Positions 60,155 through 64,000 of a stretch of 64,000 bases of DNA are shown here, piece by piece. The first letter of the stretch is position 1. Each line of letters begins with the position of its first letter. Below the pieces are notes generated by a model. It ran no database searches. It was given only the letters and a program-made list of their open reading frames with translations, and had not been told where the DNA came from. The stretch is from JACPPO01 sp965262505. GTDB taxonomy: Bacteria > Acidobacteriota > Vicinamibacteria > Vicinamibacterales > UBA2999. The position numbers were made by a program, and so were the translations under genes. The stretch covers positions 3,658,001-3,722,000 of the forward strand of contig CBDHFM010000030.1 of assembly GCA_965262505.1 (NCBI GenBank), given 5' to 3'.

Positions 60155-61210
60155 CTAGCGGAAGCTCTCCATGATTTCGTCCAGGGCCGCCTCGCCAGGC
60201 CGCGTGCGCGACTGGTCGAGCATGGAAAGCGGCTCGGCGACGATGCCGAGCAGATCGATGAAGTCCTGTTTATCGGGCTCCACGTAGATCAGGCCCGTGG
60301 CGTACTCGCCGCGGGCCGCTGATTCGTGTAGCAGTCGCAAGGCGCTCATCTTGTCCGTTGGATGGTAGTGCTCGGCGAGCTTGCTGAGCAGGATCGTCGA
60401 CCCGTCGTGCAACGTCACCGCCGTCGTCGTGCCGGAATCGTAGTCGACGCTGATGTCCTCGAAGTACGGCACGAAGCTGACATCGCTGAGCGACTCCCCG
60501 TGCTCCTTGACGTATGAGTAGCTCCTGGTGGAACCCACGTGGTCGTTGAAGGTGACGCACGGCGAGATGACGTCGATCAGGCACGTGCCACGATGGCTGA
60601 GCGCCGACTTCAGGATGGCCTTGAGCTGCTTCGGATCTCCGGAGAACGACCGTGCCACGAACGAGGCGCCCAGCTCGATCGCGAGCGCGCACGTGTCGAT
60701 CGGCGGCAGGTCGTTGATGACGCCGGTCTTCAGCTTGGAGCCCTGGTCCGCGGTCGGCGAGAACTGGCCCTTCGTCAGGCCGTAGCAGCCGTTGTCCTCG
60801 ATGATGTACATGATGGGCAGGTTGCGGCGCATCAGGTGCACGAACTGCCCGATGCCGATCGCGCCCGTGTCGCCGTCCCCGCTGACCCCGACGGCAAGCA
60901 TCTTGCGGTTGGCGATCACCGCGCCGGTGCCCACCGACGGCATCCGCCCGTGAACCGAATTGAAGCCGTGGGCGCTGTTCAGGAAATACGCGGGGGCCTT
61001 GCTCGAGCAGCCGATGCCCGAGAGCTTGATGACCTGCGTGGGGTCGATGCCGAGCTCGAAGAAGGCGTCGATGAGGCGCTCGGTGATCGCGTTGTGCCCG
61101 CACCCGGCGCACAGCGTCGTCTTGCTGCCGCGATAGGCCAAGGTCTCCAGGCCGATACGATTGATTTTCTTTCCCGGCGCCGCCGCCGGCTGTGCTGGTG
61201 TTGTCGCCAT
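60155..61210 (-). CDS. 2-oxoacid:ferredoxin oxidoreductase, beta subunit (second set)
   Basis: A 351-residue TPP-binding subunit: TLCAGCGHNAITERL, GIGCSSKAPAYFL, SVHGRMPSVGTGAVIANRKM, GDGDTGAIGIGQFVHLMRRN and EDNGCYGLTKGQFSPTADQG. A C-terminal domain (about residues 250-351) follows. It differs clearly from the first set, so the two enzymes probably use different oxoacids or conditions. Directly upstream of nuoA. Confidence 0.9.
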   Translation of the reverse strand: MATTPAQPAAAPGKKINRIGLETLAYRGSKTTLCAGCGHNAITERLIDAFFELGIDPTQVIKLSGIGCSSKAPAYFLNSAHGFNSVHGRMPSVGTGAVIANRKMLAVGVSGDGDTGAIGIGQFVHLMRRNLPIMYIIEDNGCYGLTKGQFSPTADQGSKLKTGVINDLPPIDTCALAIELGASFVARSFSGDPKQLKAILKSALSHRGTCLIDVISPCVTFNDHVGSTRSYSYVKEHGESLSDVSFVPYFEDISVDYDSGTTTAVTLHDGSTILLSKLAEHYHPTDKMSALRLLHESAARGEYATGLIYVEPDKQDFIDLLGIVAEPLSMLDQSRTRPGEAALDEIMESFR

Positions 61211-61243
61211 CTTCCCTGTGTCTCCTCCGGGGTACGCCTCCGG

Positions 61244-63082
61244 TTACTCTCCGCGCTCCTGTTCCAGTAGCTCCATCGTCACGGTCCGGCCGTCGATCGG
61301 CAGCCCAACGTAGTAGAGGATGCTGCGCACTTTGGCAAACTGCGCAGGCGTGCACTCCATCTTCAGCAGCGACAGCATCTGTGCGTCGCGATTCTGCTCG
61401 ATGACGTAGACCCGGTCGCAGCGGTCGATGAACTCGCCGACCTCCGACGTGAACGGATACGAGCGAAGCCGCAGATAGGACGTATCCATGGCCTCCTCGT
61501 TCTTCAACTGATCGCGAGACTCGACGACCGCCCAGTGCGTCGTGCCGTAGGCGATCAGGCCGATGTCGCCGCCGCCGACCATGTCGATCTCCGGCTTTGG
61601 CACGAGCGTCCGGGCCGTGTCGAACTTGCGCGCGAGCCGGTCGAGGTTGTTGGCGTAGTCGTCGGCTCGCTCGCTGTACTGGGCCTCATCGTTGTGCCCC
61701 GACCCGCGGGCGAAGTACGCCGGCATGCCGTCGCCGGGCACCGTCCGGTAGGGAATACCGTCCCCGTCCACATCCCGATAGCGTGCAAACTCGCCGATGC
61801 GCTTGAGCGTCGCGGCGTCGAGCCGCTTGCCGCGGTCGTGCGGTTTCGTCGGGTACTCAAACGGGCGTGCCATCCAGTTGTTCATGCCCAGGTCGAGGTC
61901 GGACATCACGAACACCGGCGTCTGGAGACGTTCCGCCAGATCGAAGGCATCCATCGCCATCGTGTAGCACTCATCCACGGAGGCGGGGATCAGGAGCGGG
62001 TGCTTGGTATCGCCATGTGACAGCACGGCAGCGGCAAGGATGTCCGGCTGCGCGGTCCGGGTGGGGAGACCCGTCGACGGGCCCACGCGCTGCACGTCGA
62101 AGATCACCGCGGGCACTTCGGCGTAGTATCCGAGCCCGGTAAATTCGGCCATCAGTGAGATGCCGGGGCCGGCGGTCGACGTCATCGCCCGCGCGCCCGC
62201 CCAGCCGGCACCGAGCACCATCCCGAGCGCGGCGATTTCGTCCTCGGCCTGAATGACGGCGTAGGTGGCCTTGCCCGTCTCGGGATCGCGCCTGTACTTC
62301 TTCAGATAATCGATGAGCGCCTCGGGCAACGACGAGGAGGGAGTAATCGGGTACCACCCCACGAAGGTCACGCCCGCCATCATGCAACCGATCGCGGCGG
62401 CCGCGTTGCCCTCGATCAGGATCATGCCGGTCGTCTTGTCCATCGGCTCGATGACGAAGGGATCCAGTTTGGGCAGGTTGGCTTCGGCGTAGTCATAGCC
62501 GGCCTTGAGCGCGCCCAGGTTGAGGACGATCGCTTTTTCCTTCTTCCCGAGCTGCTTCCGCAGGGCTTTTTCCATCTGCCCCATGTCGATCGAGAGCAGC
62601 CGCGCCAGCGCGCCGTCGTAGATCATGTTGCGCACGAGCCGCCGGAGCTTGGCGTCGCGGGTGATCGTGCCGATGATCTTGTCGAACGGCACGGGATAGA
62701 ACACGACGTCGCTGCGGAGCTCCTTGAGCTTCAGCGGCTCGTCGTACACGGTGGCGGCCCCGGGCGGCAGCGTCAGGACATCCTCCTTCGCCGTCTCCGG
62801 ATTCATGGCGACGAGGAAGTCGATTTCCTTCTTGCGGCTGACGTAACCCTTCGCGCTGGCGCGAATCGTGTACCACGTCGGCAGGCCGGCGATGTTCGAC
62901 GGGAACATGTTCTTGCCGGACACCGGCACGCCCATCTGGAAGATCGACCGCAGCAGCACCATGTTGGCGGTCTGGCTGCCTGAACCGTTGATAGTGGCGA
63001 CCTGAATGGAGAAATCGTTGACGATGCGCTCGGTACGTGGCGGGGGGACGGATTCTTGAACGGCGACGTCGGTCACTGACAT
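61244..63082 (-). CDS. 2-oxoacid:ferredoxin oxidoreductase, fused gamma-alpha subunit (second set)
   Basis: A 612-residue fusion: gamma domain first (ATINGSGSQTANMVLLRSIFQ, residues about 28-190), then the pyrimidine-binding part (WYPITPSSSLPEALIDYLKKY, STAGPGISLMAEFTGLGYYAEVP, VGPSTGLPTRTAQPDI) and the C-terminal domain (AYGTTHWAVVESRDQL, VIEQNRDAQMLSLLKME). It heads the transcription unit that runs into nuoA-N. The 139 bp upstream (63083-63221) contain TATGAT on the minus strand (63180-63185) and a hairpin TTCGGG/CCCGAA, but no convincing -35. Confidence 0.9.
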   Translation of the reverse strand: MSVTDVAVQESVPPPRTERIVNDFSIQVATINGSGSQTANMVLLRSIFQMGVPVSGKNMFPSNIAGLPTWYTIRASAKGYVSRKKEIDFLVAMNPETAKEDVLTLPPGAATVYDEPLKLKELRSDVVFYPVPFDKIIGTITRDAKLRRLVRNMIYDGALARLLSIDMGQMEKALRKQLGKKEKAIVLNLGALKAGYDYAEANLPKLDPFVIEPMDKTTGMILIEGNAAAAIGCMMAGVTFVGWYPITPSSSLPEALIDYLKKYRRDPETGKATYAVIQAEDEIAALGMVLGAGWAGARAMTSTAGPGISLMAEFTGLGYYAEVPAVIFDVQRVGPSTGLPTRTAQPDILAAAVLSHGDTKHPLLIPASVDECYTMAMDAFDLAERLQTPVFVMSDLDLGMNNWMARPFEYPTKPHDRGKRLDAATLKRIGEFARYRDVDGDGIPYRTVPGDGMPAYFARGSGHNDEAQYSERADDYANNLDRLARKFDTARTLVPKPEIDMVGGGDIGLIAYGTTHWAVVESRDQLKNEEAMDTSYLRLRSYPFTSEVGEFIDRCDRVYVIEQNRDAQMLSLLKMECTPAQFAKVRSILYYVGLPIDGRTVTMELLEQERGE

Positions 63083-63221
63083 TTGAGTTCTACCCTGCTC
63101 CGCGGCTCATCCCGGTTCCGGCGGAGGAGATTGCGAATGGCTAACAGATTCGGGGTGTCTAGAGGCCCGAAACCCCCAAATCATATCATTCGCGGCAGAG
63201 CGCCGTTTGCAGTGCGGACCG

Positions 63222-63584
63222 TCAGATCGGCAGCGAATGCTCTGCGATGGCGTGCTCCTCCACCACTTTACCGCCGATCAGGTGGGTCTGGATGATGGCC
63301 TCGAGCACCGGCGGGTCGCACCGGGCGTACCAGGCCCCCTCGGGATAGACGACCGCGATCGGGCCGCCCTCGCAGATGCGCAGGCAGTTCGCCTTGGTGC
63401 GAAGGATGCCGCCCCGTTCCGACAGCCCCAGCTCCTTGAGCCGGCGCTTCAGGAACTCCCAGGCGGCCAGGCCCCGCTCCTTGTCGCAGCACTTCGGGTT
63501 CGTTTGATCGCAGCAGAGGAAGATGTGACGGCGGGCGTCGGGCACGCCAATCGTCCCGGCAATCCGCTCCAGGGAGCCGGTCAA
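63222..63584 (-). CDS. Thioredoxin-fold [2Fe-2S] ferredoxin
   Basis: About 120 residues. Cysteines in HIFLCCDQTNPKCC and, 35 residues on, in RTKANCLRICEGGPIAVVYPEG; the C-x-x-x-C-EGGP block is characteristic of the (2Fe-2S) ferredoxin-like thioredoxin-fold proteins related to the NuoE/HoxE C-terminal region. The start is probably TTG 63584, overlapping the moeA stop (TTGA). It could be an electron carrier; a role beside complex I, which lacks NuoE here, is possible but unproven. Confidence 0.8.
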   Translation of the reverse strand: MTGSLERIAGTIGVPDARRHIFLCCDQTNPKCCDKERGLAAWEFLKRRLKELGLSERGGILRTKANCLRICEGGPIAVVYPEGAWYARCDPPVLEAIIQTHLIGGKVVEEHAIAEHSLPI

Positions 63585-64000
63585 AACAACTTCACCTCGA
63601 CAACCTCGCCCTGCTCCACGAAACCGCTGCCGGCGGGAATCTCGATGTACCCATCCGCCTGCGACATGCTGGTAATGTCGCCGGAGGCCTTGAAGGCCGG
63701 CACGGCGGCGCCGTCCACGATCCTCACCGTATAGAACTGGTGGCGGCCTGGCGCCGACTCGACCCGCCGGCTGAGCGGCAGGGCAACCGAGCGGACTGCC
63801 TCTGGTGACAGCCGCGCCATCACTCGCAGTACCGGCACGAGCAGGATATAGGCGTTGGACAGGCACGACGTCGGGTAGCCCGGCATGCCGAAAAAGAGCT
63901 TCCCGGCGACTTTGCCGAAGGCCGTCGGCTTGCCCGGCTTGACCGCGATGCCGTGGAAGATCACCTCACCGCGGGCGGCGAGCAGGTCCAGAATCAGGTC
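63581..64000 (-). CDS. moeA: Molybdopterin molybdotransferase MoeA, C-terminal part (runs off the window)
   Basis: The frame is open at base 64000. FHGIAVKPGKPTAFG, FFGMPGYPTSCLSNAYILLVPVLRVM and the C-terminal domain IV (GSGFVEQGEVVEVKLF) are typical MoeA. It inserts molybdate into adenylylated molybdopterin. Only the last 139 residues are visible. Confidence 0.92.
   Translation of the reverse strand, partial: DLILDLLAARGEVIFHGIAVKPGKPTAFGKVAGKLFFGMPGYPTSCLSNAYILLVPVLRVMARLSPEAVRSVALPLSRRVESAPGRHQFYTVRIVDGAAVPAFKASGDITSMSQADGYIEIPAGSGFVEQGEVVEVKLF

Noticed and set aside
63083..63221. Rho-independent terminator between the ferredoxin and oxidoreductase genes
   Set aside because: The TTCGGG/CCCGAA hairpin has an 11-base loop and no T-run after it on the minus strand.

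Overview
The window is 64 kb of high-GC bacterial chromosome. Its gene content suggests an Acidobacteriota-like organism, perhaps Vicinamibacteria. The pointers are an Oar-type TonB-dependent receptor with an N-terminal carboxypeptidase-regulatory domain, two arylsulfotransferase-like proteins, a futalosine-route menaquinone pathway, an 11-subunit complex I without NADH-module genes, and two ferredoxin-linked 2-oxoacid oxidoreductases. That assignment is inference; no rRNA gene is present to settle it. No rRNA, tRNA or CRISPR array was recognised.

Layout. 1-3.7 kb: IS pile-up (an IS256 transposase hit by an IS3-family element with a 4-bp target duplication, then a second IS3-family element that left only the tail of a secreted-protein gene). 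3.7-8.8 kb: menG/ubiE, a MITE-like inverted repeat, a small unknown gene, an AlkA-type glycosylase and a secreted M16 peptidase. 8.8-13.9 kb: a sulfur/Fe-S operon, cysM - mec (JAMM) - cysO::moeZ fusion - rrf2 - iscS - iscU. 14.1 kb: mqnD. 15.0-16.0 kb: an IS630 element. 16-28.8 kb: a degraded sulfate-ester and outer-membrane island (sulfatase, arylsulfotransferase, TonB receptor split by an IS3 element that is itself split by an IS110 element, a DUF6152 pair, and a second arylsulfotransferase cut off from its signal peptide by a transposase remnant). 28.9-32.4 kb: two envelope-type membrane proteins. 32.4-36.97 kb: a cobalamin-riboswitch-controlled uptake operon (btuD-btuC-btuF, a DUF71/COG2102 ATPase, and a second btuF carrying a frame-changing 8-bp tandem repeat). 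37-40 kb: mqnE, nadA, sod. 40.2-46.9 kb: a full SUF operon (rrf2-sufA-sufB-sufC-sufD-sufS-sufU-sufT). 47-50.2 kb: ferredoxin and the first 2-oxoacid:ferredoxin oxidoreductase. 50.3-63.1 kb: complex I (nuoA-D, nuoH-N, no nuoEFG) immediately downstream of a second oxidoreductase. 63.2-64 kb: a thioredoxin-fold ferredoxin and the end of moeA.

How it fits together. 2-oxoacid oxidation reduces ferredoxin, complex I is probably fed by ferredoxin, and the acceptor is menaquinone made by MqnD/MqnE/MenG. These enzymes are rich in Fe-S clusters, which the SUF and ISC-like operons build. Both Fe-S operons carry an IscR-like Rrf2 gene, and both have a GACT-N5-AGTC operator candidate at their promoter, the core of the E. 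coli IscR type-1 site. Cysteine, the sulfur donor, is probably made through a CysM/CysO/Mec thiocarboxylate route encoded in the same operon as iscS-iscU. Mobile elements have cut several genes for secreted or surface proteins at their signal-peptide ends.
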